Shown piece by piece: positions 50,130 through 58,401 of a DNA stretch of 64,000 bases. A program made the position numbers and the translations under genes. Every line of letters starts with the position of its first letter. The stretch's first letter is position 1. The notes below the pieces were generated by a model. That model saw only the letters and a program-made list of their open reading frames with translations. It did not search any database and was not told the origin of the DNA. The stretch is from an uncultured Lachnospiraceae bacterium (GTDB lineage: Bacteria; Bacillota; Clostridia; Lachnospirales; Lachnospiraceae): contig CANQTF010000010.1 of NCBI GenBank assembly GCA_947626745.1, positions 1 to 64,000 of the forward strand, written 5' to 3'.

Positions 50130-51265
50130 TGCGGTACGATTATCTGGTGGTGGGAAGCGGCCTGTTCGGCGCGGTCTTTGCCCGCGAGATGACCGACAGG
50201 GGAAAGAGCGTGCTGGTGATCGACAAGAGAGGACATGTGGGCGGAAACGTCTACACAAGGTCCGTGTCGGGGATTCAGGTACACGAGTACGGGGCGCATA
50301 TCTTTCACACCTCCGACAAAAAAATATGGGAGTATGTGAACAGGTATGCGGAGTTCAACCATTACATAAATTCGCCGATCGCATATTATAAGGGAGAGTT
50401 GTACAATCTCCCTTTTAATATGAACACATTCAACAGGATGTGGGGCGTGGTGACGCCGGACGAGGCGAAGGCCAGGATCGCCTCCCAGATCGATGCGCTC
50501 GGGATCACGGAGCCGAAGAATCTGGAAGAACAGGCGCTGTCGCTCGTGGGGACAGATGTCTACGAGAAGCTGGTGAAGGGCTACACCGAGAAGCAGTGGG
50601 GAAGGGACTGCAGGGAACTGCCCGCCTTTATCATCAAAAGGCTTCCGCTGCGTTTTACCTATGACAATAACTATTTTAACGACCGGTATCAGGGGATCCC
50701 GGTGGACGGCTACACCGCTATGGTGGAGAAGCTGCTCGCGGGGATCGAGGTGTACACCGGCATATCCTATCGGGCGTTCGCGAAGGAGCAGGAGAACGGG
50801 GACGGCGCTGCGGCCGTCGATGCGGCAGGGAACACCTATCGCAAGGTGGTCTACACGGGAATGCTCGACGAGTATTTCGACTATCGGCTGGGGCATTTGG
50901 AGTACCGCTCCCTGCGGTTCGAGACGGAGGAGCTGCCGGCGTGCGACAACTATCAGGGGAATGCCGTGGTGAATTACACGGAGCGCGAGATCCCCTATAC
51001 GCGGGTGATCGAGCACAAGCATTTTGCGTTCGGGACGCAGAAGGGGACCGTGATCACCAGAGAGTATCCTGCCGAGTGGCACGAGGGCGACGAGCCATAC
51101 TACCCGCTCAACGACGAGCGCAACAACGCGCTGTTTGCCAGATATCGGGAACTGGCGGAGACGAAGCCGCAGGTGATCTTCGGCGGCCGGCTCGGGCAGT
51201 ACAGGTACTATGACATGGACAAGGTGATCGGCGCGGCGCTTGCGGCGGCGGAAGCGGAGGCGTGA
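50129..51265 (+). CDS. glf: UDP-galactopyranose mutase
   Basis: 378 residues, normal for bacterial Glf. The FAD-binding start DYLVVGSGLFGAVFAREM and DKRGHVGGNVYTR, the substrate strip GAHIFHTSDKKIWEYVNRYA, KGYTEKQWGRDCRELPAFII, YDNNYFNDRYQGIPVDGYTA and the C-terminal GGRLGQYRYYDMDKVIGAAL are all diagnostic. It makes UDP-galactofuranose in the cytosol, the donor for galactofuranose-containing glycans. ATG 50129 overlaps the preceding stop. Its position beside the glycosyltransferase island suggests that galactofuranose is one of the sugars used there. Confidence 0.96.
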   Translation: MRYDYLVVGSGLFGAVFAREMTDRGKSVLVIDKRGHVGGNVYTRSVSGIQVHEYGAHIFHTSDKKIWEYVNRYAEFNHYINSPIAYYKGELYNLPFNMNTFNRMWGVVTPDEAKARIASQIDALGITEPKNLEEQALSLVGTDVYEKLVKGYTEKQWGRDCRELPAFIIKRLPLRFTYDNNYFNDRYQGIPVDGYTAMVEKLLAGIEVYTGISYRAFAKEQENGDGAAAVDAAGNTYRKVVYTGMLDEYFDYRLGHLEYRSLRFETEELPACDNYQGNAVVNYTEREIPYTRVIEHKHFAFGTQKGTVITREYPAEWHEGDEPYYPLNDERNNALFARYRELAETKPQVIFGGRLGQYRYYDMDKVIGAALAAAEAEA

Positions 51266-51305
51266 CGGCGGCGCAGGGCGCACAGGGAAATATGACGGCG
51301 GAGTA

Positions 51306-51334
51306 TTGACAAAGAGCAGTGCTCTGCCTATAAT
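51306..51334 (+). promoter_or_regulatory. Sigma-A promoter with palindromic spacer before the carboxyltransferase
   Basis: TTGACA (51306-51311), 17-base spacer, TATAAT (51329-51334): full consensus. The spacer contains AGAGCA-G-TGCTCT (51314-51326), a perfect inverted repeat, so a repressor could bind between the boxes. Confidence 0.8.
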
Positions 51335-51426
51335 AGAGAAAGATAATTTGAATATCAAAGTATTGGATAATCAAATAATTAAGAGCTTCGGGAAAGATTC
51401 CCTTTTTAGGAGGAGAACGGCGGACG

Positions 51427-53043
51427 ATGAACTGGGATGAGGCGATCAAAGAACTGGACGACAGAAGACGGAAAGCGCTGGCGGGCGGCGGGCCGGGCAG
51501 GATCGACAAGCAGCATGCGAGCGGTAAGCTGACGGCGCGCGAGCGCATAGAGATCCTGCTTGATCCGGGAACTTTTGTGGAGGTGGACGACTTCGTCGAA
51601 TCGCGTATCGACGATTTTGATCTGGACAAGAGAAGAGTGCCGGGGGACGGCGTGGTGACCGGGTACGGGGAGATCGACGGCCGTCAGGTGTTTGTGGCGA
51701 GCGAGGATTTTACCGTGATCGGCGGCACACTGGGCGAGTACCACTCGTTTAAGATCTGCCGCATTCAGGATATGGCGCTGGAGATGAGCGCGCCTCTGAT
51801 CTGTATCAATGACAGCGGCGGCGCGAGGATCGAGGAGGGCATCTCTTCCCTGAGCGGCTACAGCGGCATGTTCCTCAGACACACGAAAGCGTCGGGCGTC
51901 ATTCCGCAGATCGCGGTCATCTTAGGGCCCTGCTCGGGCGGCGCGTGCTATGCGCCGGCGATCTGCGACTTTATTTTTATGGTAAAAGACATCTCCAAGA
52001 TGTTTATCACAGGGCCGAACGTAGTCAAGACGGTCATCAACGAGGAGGTGTCGGTGGAGGAACTTGGCGGCGCGCAGGTACACGCCAGGAAGAGCGGCGT
52101 CTCGCACTTTACCTACGATACGGAGAAGGAATGCCTTATGGGCGTGCGCAAGCTGCTGTCCTATCTGCCGAGCAGCTGGCAGGAGAAACCGCCCACGATC
52201 AACAATCAGGAGCGGCAGAGCATCCTGCCCCGTGTGGGCAAGGTGTTCGGCAAGGTGGACAACGGCAGGGTGGCCGCGTCCCAGAAGGCCAAGGCGGCAA
52301 AGATCAGGGATCTTGTGCCGGACAACTCGCGCCATGCTTACGATGTGCTGGAGGTGATCGACTGCATCGTGGACGAGGGCAGCTTTTTTGAGGTGCAGAA
52401 GGAGTTTGCCGCCAATGCGGTGGTGGGCTTTTGCAGAATGGAGGGCAAGGTGGCGGGGATCGTCGCGAACCAGCCCAACTCGTTAGGCGGATCGTTAGAC
52501 TACCACGCATCGGATAAGATCGCCAGATTTATCCGCTTCTGCGACTGCTTCAACATTCCGCTGATCACGCTGGTCGACGTACCCGCCTTTCTGCCGGGCA
52601 CGTCGCAGGAGCACAACGGCATCATACGCCACGGCGCAAAGATACTCTATGCCTATTCCGAGGCTACGGTGCCGAAGATATCCCTCATCATGCGCAAGGC
52701 GTACGGCGGCGCGTATATTGCCATGAATTCCAAGGAGATGGGGGCGGACATCGTCTTTGCGTGGCCGATTGCGGAGATCGCGGTCATGGGCGCCGACGGC
52801 GCGGTCAATATCGCTTTCAAGAGGAAGATCAAGGCGGCGGAGGATCCGGAAGCCATGCGCAAACAGTGCAAGGCGGAGTATGAGGAGCGTTTCCTGAATC
52901 CCTATGTGGCGGCGGCCAGGGGCTATGTGAATGCGGTGATCAAGCCGGAGGAGACGAGAGAAGCGCTGGTGAAAGCGCTGCGCGGCCTCAAGAACAAGCA
53001 TGTGGAGAATCCCCGCAAAAAGCACGGGAACATTCCGCTGTAA
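51427..53043 (+). CDS. Acyl-CoA carboxylase/decarboxylase carboxyltransferase subunit (PccB/MmdA type)
   Basis: 538 residues with the paired crotonase-like halves of biotin-dependent carboxyltransferases: INDSGGARIEEGISSLSGYS and GPCSGGACYAPAICDFIFM in the first, LVDVPAFLPGTSQEHNGIIR and KISLIMRKAYGGAYIAMNSK in the second. It moves carboxyl between carboxybiotin and an acyl-CoA (propionyl/methylmalonyl-CoA class). No biotin carboxylase, biotin carrier or membrane decarboxylase gene is beside it, so the partners must be elsewhere. AGGAGGA lies ~10 bases before ATG 51427. Single-gene unit with a consensus promoter and terminator. Direction (carboxylation or Na+-linked decarboxylation) cannot be told. 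Confidence 0.9.
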   Translation: MNWDEAIKELDDRRRKALAGGGPGRIDKQHASGKLTARERIEILLDPGTFVEVDDFVESRIDDFDLDKRRVPGDGVVTGYGEIDGRQVFVASEDFTVIGGTLGEYHSFKICRIQDMALEMSAPLICINDSGGARIEEGISSLSGYSGMFLRHTKASGVIPQIAVILGPCSGGACYAPAICDFIFMVKDISKMFITGPNVVKTVINEEVSVEELGGAQVHARKSGVSHFTYDTEKECLMGVRKLLSYLPSSWQEKPPTINNQERQSILPRVGKVFGKVDNGRVAASQKAKAAKIRDLVPDNSRHAYDVLEVIDCIVDEGSFFEVQKEFAANAVVGFCRMEGKVAGIVANQPNSLGGSLDYHASDKIARFIRFCDCFNIPLITLVDVPAFLPGTSQEHNGIIRHGAKILYAYSEATVPKISLIMRKAYGGAYIAMNSKEMGADIVFAWPIAEIAVMGADGAVNIAFKRKIKAAEDPEAMRKQCKAEYEERFLNPYVAAARGYVNAVIKPEETREALVKALRGLKNKHVENPRKKHGNIPL

Positions 53044-53070
53044 GCGGACGGATATCGGACAGCACAAAAA

Positions 53071-53097
53071 AGAGTTGGCCGGCGGGCCAACTCTTTT
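53071..53097. terminator. Bidirectional terminator between carboxyltransferase and FliD-like genes
   Basis: AGAGTTGGCC (53071-53080) pairs with GGCCAACTCT (53085-53094) around GGCG, preceded by AAAA and followed by TTTT. Confidence 0.92.
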
Positions 53098-53126
53098 CTT
53101 ATGTGTCGATCTGTGATCCTGCTGTC

Positions 53127-54440
53127 TCAGCAGTAGCTGTTGAACATCATGCCGCTGTATGCGCTCGTGATGTAGGGGCTTGCGAAATTCTTGCCGGGGT
53201 TCTTGTACGCCACGATGATGTTGTTCACGTAGTTCATCGGATTGAGCGATACCTGATTGGTCTTGCGCAGCACGGCGTTCGTAAAGCTCTTCAAAGGAGA
53301 GAAAGCCTCGGCCGCGTCTTCGCTCATGGCGCTCTGCTTAAGCGTCTCATCGTCCACCTCGAGCGTACCGTCCAGATTCAGGTTCAGGCCCACGGAAGTG
53401 AGCTGCTTTGCAAATACCCGCGCCACACCGCTCATCTCGTTGAACAGCTGACCGCTCTTGGGCTGGTTGTCCGTGTACTCGGAGACTGCCTGCAGGAAAG
53501 AGTTGAAGCCTCTCACCAGCGTGTTGACATTCTCCGTGAGAGATTCCACGTCCGTCTTCAGACCGATGGAAGCCGTCTCGCCCTCCTCGCTGCTCACACC
53601 GGTCAGATCTATCTCGTAGATGCGGCCAAGCGTAAACTTGTTGGAGGCGGAGGTGTGCTCTTCGCCGTCTATGCTGTAGGAGGCGTTCGACGGCTGTGTA
53701 GTTACGTGATCCAGTCCGAAATAATCTACCGTGCCGGAAGTCTTGCTCGTCCTGTGGTCGGACACTCTGTAGATATAATCCCGGCCCTCTTTCCTGCCGG
53801 TGGCATTGGACTCCATCCGCAGATAGGAAGTGCCGTCTTCGCCGGAAACGGTCTGGGCCTTGATCCCGATGTTCGCATTGGTGATCAGGCGGGCAAGACG
53901 ATCCTGCACGTCGCGGTTGGTGTCTGTCGCCTTGATGCTGAACTGGAATTCATAGTTCAGATCGTCGATGTTGATGTCGAAAGAATAGGTGTCCGGCGGC
54001 AGGGCGACAGGCTCGTTGTCCGGCAGATACTTGCCGGAATTGATCTGCGGCGTCGCAAGACTGTTTACTTCTATATCATATGTGGGAAGCTCTTCGCCCT
54101 CCTGCACCGTGCCGATGAAATTGGCTGTCGCGATATCCGGATTGCTGGAGTATGCCACCTTCTTATTCAGAAGCTCCGCCTCGTCAAGACCGCCGAGGGA
54201 AGCGATGGTGTTGCGCAGCTCTCTGGCGTTTTCCTTCATGTTGACGGCAAATTCACGGGAGTCACGGCTCGTATCGAGGATGTACAGAGGGGATTCCTTG
54301 TTCAGCTTTACAATGGAATTATATACGCTGCGCAGCTCGCTCTTCTTATGAGAATCATAAGGCGTGCTGGACTTCGGCGCATAGGTAGTCATATAGAAAT
54401 TATAGACATTCGTAAGATTGCCGATACTGTTATAAGCCAT
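53127..54440 (-). CDS. FliD-like flagellar protein paralogue
   Basis: 437 residues. The segments NKFTLGRIYEIDLTGVSSEE, SLTENVNTLVRGFNSFLQAV and LNLDGTLEVDDETLKQSAMS resemble the cap-protein (FliD) C-terminal half, and the N-terminal part has helix-forming stretches (MKENARELRNTIASLGGLDE). The usual FliD N-terminal GLDTE motif is not present. The chain ends in MMFNSYC, with a C-terminal Cys. AAGGAGGGGG precedes ATG 54440. A near-consensus sigma-D motif lies ~220 bases upstream. It could be a second cap or a filament-associated protein; the family is common but poorly described in Lachnospiraceae. Confidence 0.6.
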   Translation of the reverse strand: MAYNSIGNLTNVYNFYMTTYAPKSSTPYDSHKKSELRSVYNSIVKLNKESPLYILDTSRDSREFAVNMKENARELRNTIASLGGLDEAELLNKKVAYSSNPDIATANFIGTVQEGEELPTYDIEVNSLATPQINSGKYLPDNEPVALPPDTYSFDINIDDLNYEFQFSIKATDTNRDVQDRLARLITNANIGIKAQTVSGEDGTSYLRMESNATGRKEGRDYIYRVSDHRTSKTSGTVDYFGLDHVTTQPSNASYSIDGEEHTSASNKFTLGRIYEIDLTGVSSEEGETASIGLKTDVESLTENVNTLVRGFNSFLQAVSEYTDNQPKSGQLFNEMSGVARVFAKQLTSVGLNLNLDGTLEVDDETLKQSAMSEDAAEAFSPLKSFTNAVLRKTNQVSLNPMNYVNNIIVAYKNPGKNFASPYITSAYSGMMFNSYC

Positions 54441-54662
54441 AGTCCCCCTCCTTTCTTCCGTGAATGTTCCCGAGAAATGTCCCTCGGGCGATGACGTCCT
54501 CTCATGGCTGTCCGTTGCCGGCGGACTGTCATCGGTGGGTGATGCAATAGGCTGTTATCTGTCTTCTTATAATAATATCCGATAATCTGGTAAGCCTATT
54601 ATATCACCGTATCCGTCTGAAACGCAACAAAAATCGCACAAAAATACCTATTTATATTTCTT

Positions 54663-54690
54663 ATATCGAAGCCGGGCCGCGAAAAGTTTA
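54663..54690 (-). promoter_or_regulatory. Sigma-D-like promoter for the FliD-like gene
   Basis: On the minus strand: TAAA (54690-54687), 16-base spacer, TTCGATAT (54670-54663). One base longer than consensus and with TT in place of GC. The gap of ~220 bases to the start codon holds no gene. Confidence 0.45.
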
Positions 54691-54731
54691 TAGGATACAG
54701 AAAAATATATGCAGATATTCGCAAAATACGG

Positions 54732-54760
54732 TTGACTTCACGGAAAGCGTGTGATATATT
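54732..54760 (+). promoter_or_regulatory. Promoter of rpmG-secE-nusG-rplKA
   Basis: TTGACT (54732-54737), 17-base spacer, TATATT (54755-54760), about 80 bases before the rpmG start. Confidence 0.8.
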
Positions 54761-54845
54761 GTTGGGGCAAGATAAGATTCAGGTCTTTTTTTTATGCTCA
54801 AAAATAACGGAAACACAGTTGACGAATACACACGGAGGTATCGAA

Positions 54846-54995
54846 ATGCGTACAAGGATCACATTGGCATGCACAGAGTGCAAACAGCGTAACTACAATA
54901 CGACCAAAGACAAGAAGACCCATCCCGACAGAATGGAGACGAAGAAGTATTGCAGATTCTGCAAGACACATACCTTGCATAAGGAGACGAAATAA
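54846..54995 (+). CDS. rpmG: 50S ribosomal protein L33
   Basis: 49 residues: [40 protein letters not shown]. It keeps both C-x-x-C pairs (CTEC and CRFC), so it is the zinc-binding form of L33. GGAGG lies before ATG 54846. Normal first gene of the secE-nusG run in Firmicutes. Confidence 0.95.
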   Translation: MRTRITLACTECKQRNYNTTKDKKTHPDRMETKKYCRFCKTHTLHKETK

Positions 54996-55026
54996 TCGCC
55001 GGTCGTTTTGATGAAAGGAGTATGAC

Positions 55027-55245
55027 ATGGGAGATTCTGCTAAATCGGGCAAGGAATCGAAGATCACGAAGTTCTGGAACGGTGTGAAGACCGAGTTTAA
55101 GAAAATTACATGGCCGAACAAAGACGATCTCATCAAGCAGTCCATCGCGGTCGTTGTGATCTCCGTTGTGATCGGGGCGATCATCACGATACTGGACTTT
55201 GGTCTGCAGTACGGCGTGGATTTCCTCACGACGCTCTCATTTTAG
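55027..55245 (+). CDS. secE: Preprotein translocase subunit SecE
   Basis: 72 residues with one transmembrane helix (VVVISVVIGAIITILDFGLQ, about 41-60) after the conserved KITKFWNGVKTEFKKITWPN amphipathic helix. Essential part of the SecYEG channel. AAAGGAG precedes ATG 55027. Between rpmG and nusG in the usual order. Confidence 0.95.
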   Translation: MGDSAKSGKESKITKFWNGVKTEFKKITWPNKDDLIKQSIAVVVISVVIGAIITILDFGLQYGVDFLTTLSF

Positions 55246-55286
55246 ACGGCTCCGAAACATTGGACTGGGAAAGGCGTGGTATTAGT

Positions 55287-55802
55287 ATGGCAGAAGCAAA
55301 TTGGTATGTCGTTCATACCTATTCCGGGTATGAGAACAAGGTGAAGGCCAATATCGAGAAGACGATAGAAAACAGGCATCTGGAGGAAGAGATCCTGGAG
55401 GTCAGGGTGCCGATGCAGGACGTCATGGAGATGAAGAACGGTACGCGCAGAACGGTGCAGAAGAAGATGTTCCCCGGATATGTCCTGATCAATATGGTCA
55501 TGAATGACGATACATGGTATGTGGTCAGGAATACCAGAGGCGTGACGGGATTCGTAGGGCCGGGCAGTAAGCCGGTACCGCTCACCGAGGCGGAGATGAA
55601 GCCTCTCGGCATCAGGATGGAGAATATGACCGTGGACTTTGCGGAGGGCGATACCATCGCGGTAGTCGCCGGCGTCTGGAAGGACACGATCGGCGTTGTA
55701 CAGAGGATCGACTACGGCAAGCAGACGGCGACCATCAATGTCGAACTGTTCGGCAGAGAGACGCCCGTGGAGATCAGCTTCGCGGAAGTCAGAAAAATGT
55801 AA
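55287..55802 (+). CDS. nusG: Transcription elongation/antitermination factor NusG
   Basis: 171 residues: NGN domain (ANWYVVHTYSGYENKVKANI, RTVQKKMFPGYVLINMVMND, VRNTRGVTGFVGPGSKPVPL) and KOW domain (EGDTIAVVAGVWKDTIGVVQ). It rides on RNA polymerase and controls pausing. ATG 55287 gives the standard MAEANWYVVHT start; the frame is open upstream into secE without homology. 41 bases after secE. Confidence 0.96.
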   Translation: MAEANWYVVHTYSGYENKVKANIEKTIENRHLEEEILEVRVPMQDVMEMKNGTRRTVQKKMFPGYVLINMVMNDDTWYVVRNTRGVTGFVGPGSKPVPLTEAEMKPLGIRMENMTVDFAEGDTIAVVAGVWKDTIGVVQRIDYGKQTATINVELFGRETPVEISFAEVRKM

Positions 55803-55836
55803 TGCAGGTATTTATCCCCTTGCGGGTTAAATATAT

Positions 55837-55878
55837 TGTGGGAGTAACGCTCCGCGGAGACGTTACGCCCGTACCACA
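55837..55878 (+). promoter_or_regulatory. Structured leader before rplK (probable L1/L11 autoregulation site)
   Basis: Nested inverted repeats TGTGG (55837-55841)/CCACA (55874-55878) and GTAACG (55844-55849)/CGTTAC (55861-55866) form one long hairpin in the nusG-rplK spacer. In many bacteria L1 binds the mRNA here to repress L11 and L1 synthesis; the assignment is by position and structure. Confidence 0.55.
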
Positions 55879-55898
55879 TTATTTTAGGAGGTGCCATT

Positions 55899-56324
55899 AT
55901 GGCAAAGAAAGTAGAAGGATACATCAAGTTACAGATTCCTGCCGGCAAAGCTACGCCGGCGCCGCCGGTCGGTCCCGCACTCGGACAGCACGGCGTGAAC
56001 ATCGTTGAATTTACCAAACAGTTCAACGCCAAGACAGCCGACAAGGGTGATGTCATCATCCCGGTCGTTATCACTGTCTATGCGGACAGAAGCTTTAGTT
56101 TCATCACAAAGACTCCCCCTGCCGCGGTCCTTTTGAAGAAAGCATGCAATATCAAATCCGGATCGGCTACCCCGAACAAAGCGAAGGTTGCCACGATCTC
56201 CAAGGATAAGCTGCGCGAGATCGCAGAGACGAAGATGCCTGATCTGAATGCCGCGAGCGTTGAGGCGGCTATGAGCATGATCGCCGGAACCGCAAGAAGC
56301 ATGGGTATCACAGTAGAAGAGTAA
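55899..56324 (+). CDS. rplK: 50S ribosomal protein L11
   Basis: 141 residues: [60 protein letters not shown] are invariant L11 segments; the C-terminal domain ([20 protein letters not shown]) binds the GTPase centre of 23S rRNA. TAGGAGGTG precedes ATG 55899. Confidence 0.97.
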   Translation: MAKKVEGYIKLQIPAGKATPAPPVGPALGQHGVNIVEFTKQFNAKTADKGDVIIPVVITVYADRSFSFITKTPPAAVLLKKACNIKSGSATPNKAKVATISKDKLREIAETKMPDLNAASVEAAMSMIAGTARSMGITVEE

Positions 56325-56337
56325 TGGAGGATTTGAC

Positions 56338-57027
56338 ATGAAACATGGTAAGAAATATACAGATGCAGCGAAGCTGGTAGATCGCTCCGTTCAGTATGAT
56401 ACGGCTGAGGCGATCGCACTGGTCAAGAAGACGGCGACGGCAAAATTCGACGAGACCGTGGAAGTCCATATCAGAACAGGCTGTGACGGGCGTCATGCCG
56501 AGCAGCAGATCCGCGGTGCGGTGGTACTGCCGAACGGAACCGGTAAGAGCGTAAAAGTATTGGTATTTGCCAAAGGCGATAAGCTGGCTGAGGCGGAAGC
56601 GGCGGGCGCCGACTATGTAGGCGGCGAGGAGCTGATCCCGAAGATCCAGAACGAAGGCTGGCTTGATTTCGACGTGGTCGTTGCCACGCCCGATATGATG
56701 GGCGTCGTGGGCCGTCTCGGTAAAGTCCTCGGCCCTAAGGGCCTGATGCCCAACCCGAAGGCCGGAACGGTAACGATGGACGTCACGAAGGCGGTCAGCG
56801 ATATCAAAGCCGGTAAGATCGAGTACAGACTGGACAAGGCGAACATTATCCATGTGCCGGTCGGCAAGGTCTCCTTCGATGAAGCGAAGCTGCAGGAGAA
56901 CTTCGATGCGCTGATGGAGGCGATCGTTAAGGCGAAACCTTCAGCACTGAAAGGCCAGTACCTGAGAAGCATCACGCTGACCACCACAATGGGCCCCGGC
57001 GTGAAGGTCAACACGGCGAGATACTAA
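56338..57027 (+). CDS. rplA: 50S ribosomal protein L1
   Basis: 229 residues: [60 protein letters not shown] and [20 protein letters not shown]. Forms the mobile L1 stalk at the E site and can repress its own operon. TGGAGGA precedes ATG 56338. It is followed directly by a terminator, not by rplJ as is usual. Confidence 0.97.
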   Translation: MKHGKKYTDAAKLVDRSVQYDTAEAIALVKKTATAKFDETVEVHIRTGCDGRHAEQQIRGAVVLPNGTGKSVKVLVFAKGDKLAEAEAAGADYVGGEELIPKIQNEGWLDFDVVVATPDMMGVVGRLGKVLGPKGLMPNPKAGTVTMDVTKAVSDIKAGKIEYRLDKANIIHVPVGKVSFDEAKLQENFDALMEAIVKAKPSALKGQYLRSITLTTTMGPGVKVNTARY

Positions 57028-57034
57028 TTTGCAT

Positions 57035-57069
57035 AAAAGATTCCTGTCTAAAGGGATAGGAATCTTTTT
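57035..57069 (+). terminator. Terminator after rplA
   Basis: AAAAGATTCCT (57035-57045) pairs with AGGAATCTTTT (57058-57068) with a 12-base loop and a T run. It ends the rpmG-rplA unit. Confidence 0.9.
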
Positions 57070-57104
57070 TTATACCGACTTTGGGTCGGAAACGGAGGAA
57101 AGCC

Positions 57105-58394
57105 ATGGACAGGGTGTGGAGCAGATTGAAGAAAACGGCGGTCACTTTGGGCGCGGGAGGCTGTATCGGCTTCCTGCTGATCTTCCTCGTCTATATGCTT
57201 CCGGTGGATCGCATGAGAGCCAATGCGGCCGCCTCGCTGGAGCTGTTTGACAAGTGGGACTGGAATCCGCAGATCATAAGCGGGTATGATGCCACGACGG
57301 TGGACACGTACACGGACGCATGGATGATGCGGATCGCCATATATGACGGGGACGAGTCGGTGCTGCAGAAATGCATGAGCAACTTCTATTACGGGTACAA
57401 CAATATGGAGATCGCGAACGGGCCGTGTGAGAGTCTGGCCGCCTACGTGAACGGTGTGCAAGGCTATCAAAGCTATTCATACGGCAGATACTGGCACGGC
57501 TATCTTGTGATCCTGAAGCCGCTTCTGCTTTTCTTTGATTACGGTGATATCATAGGTATTTTGAAATATGTGCAGCTTGCGCTGGTGGTCTTCTGCTGTG
57601 TCCTCATGGATCGGAAGAAGCTCACAAGATGCATTCCGTGTCTGTTGGCGATGCTCGCGTGTATCGAATCCGCCACGATCGGCATGTCGATGCAGTTTTC
57701 GTGGGTATTCCTGATCGCCATGATCTCGGTGATATGCTGTCTGCGCATCAAGGATACGGATTACTATGCTTTTTCCGTGGAACTGCTGTTTTTGATCACG
57801 GGTATGTGTACCGGTTATATGGATTTCCTGACTTATCCGCTGTTCACGCTGGGCGTGCCGCTCACCGTTATGCTGGTGCAGCGGGGCACGGCGGCCGGGA
57901 AGGGAAAGCTGTTCGCGGCGACCCTGCTGGATTCCGCATACTGGGCGCTGGGATATCTTGGCGTTTGGTTCATCAAATGGGTGTTGTGTACGGTCATCAC
58001 GGATGAGAATGTCATTTCGGATGCCTTGTATACGGTCATGTACCGCATGAGCGACGGCACACTGGAAGAAGAGATCGGCGTGTGGGATATCTGGAAGGAG
58101 AATCTCTTTGTGATAGGCAAGTGGCCCTATCTGCTGGCCTTTGTCTGCGCGGCGGCGTGGCTTTTGCTTGCGGGGGGGGGTAAGCTGTCGCGGCCGTCGG
58201 TCAAGACGACGCTCAGCTATCTGTTTGTCATTCTGCTGCCGTTTGTGTGGTATGCCTGTGTCAGACAGCATTCTTATGTACACAGCTTTATGGTATTCAG
58301 GGATCTGGGGATATCCGTCTTCGGCACACTGTGTTTCCTGATGCAACTCAGGGGAAGCACAACGCCTGTCAATGAGGTGAAAAAGGTGTTATAA
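57105..58394 (+). CDS. Polytopic membrane protein with G9 tract, inserted between rplA and rplJ
   Basis: 429 residues with about nine hydrophobic helices; family not recognised. The first helix (LGAGGCIGFLLIFLVYMLPV) is followed by a ~110-residue extracytoplasmic loop with acidic clusters (VDTYTDAWMMRIAIYDGDES) and HGYLVILKPLLLFFDYGDII, a layout recalling GT-C-type or polymer-exporting membrane proteins. GGAGGA precedes ATG 57105; an upstream ATG at 57081 is less well placed. Nine Gs at 58172-58180 encode LAGGGKL (~355-361). Ten Gs give an immediate TAA; eight Gs lead to a stop after the last helices are misread. Its neighbour encodes CapA. Confidence 0.75.
   Translation: MDRVWSRLKKTAVTLGAGGCIGFLLIFLVYMLPVDRMRANAAASLELFDKWDWNPQIISGYDATTVDTYTDAWMMRIAIYDGDESVLQKCMSNFYYGYNNMEIANGPCESLAAYVNGVQGYQSYSYGRYWHGYLVILKPLLLFFDYGDIIGILKYVQLALVVFCCVLMDRKKLTRCIPCLLAMLACIESATIGMSMQFSWVFLIAMISVICCLRIKDTDYYAFSVELLFLITGMCTGYMDFLTYPLFTLGVPLTVMLVQRGTAAGKGKLFAATLLDSAYWALGYLGVWFIKWVLCTVITDENVISDALYTVMYRMSDGTLEEEIGVWDIWKENLFVIGKWPYLLAFVCAAAWLLLAGGGKLSRPSVKTTLSYLFVILLPFVWYACVRQHSYVHSFMVFRDLGISVFGTLCFLMQLRGSTTPVNEVKKVL
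58172..58180 (+). repeat. G9 homopolymer tract in the inserted membrane protein gene
   Basis: Nine Gs read GCG GGG GGG GGT, in frame. One extra G makes the next codon TAA. Confidence 0.9.
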
Positions 58395-58401
58395 TACACA
58401 T

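Noticed and set aside
53103-54494. 463-codon + strand frame opposite the FliD-like gene
   Set aside because: The minus-strand gene has a strong ribosome-binding site and flagellar-type sequence; the + frame is biased as a shadow.
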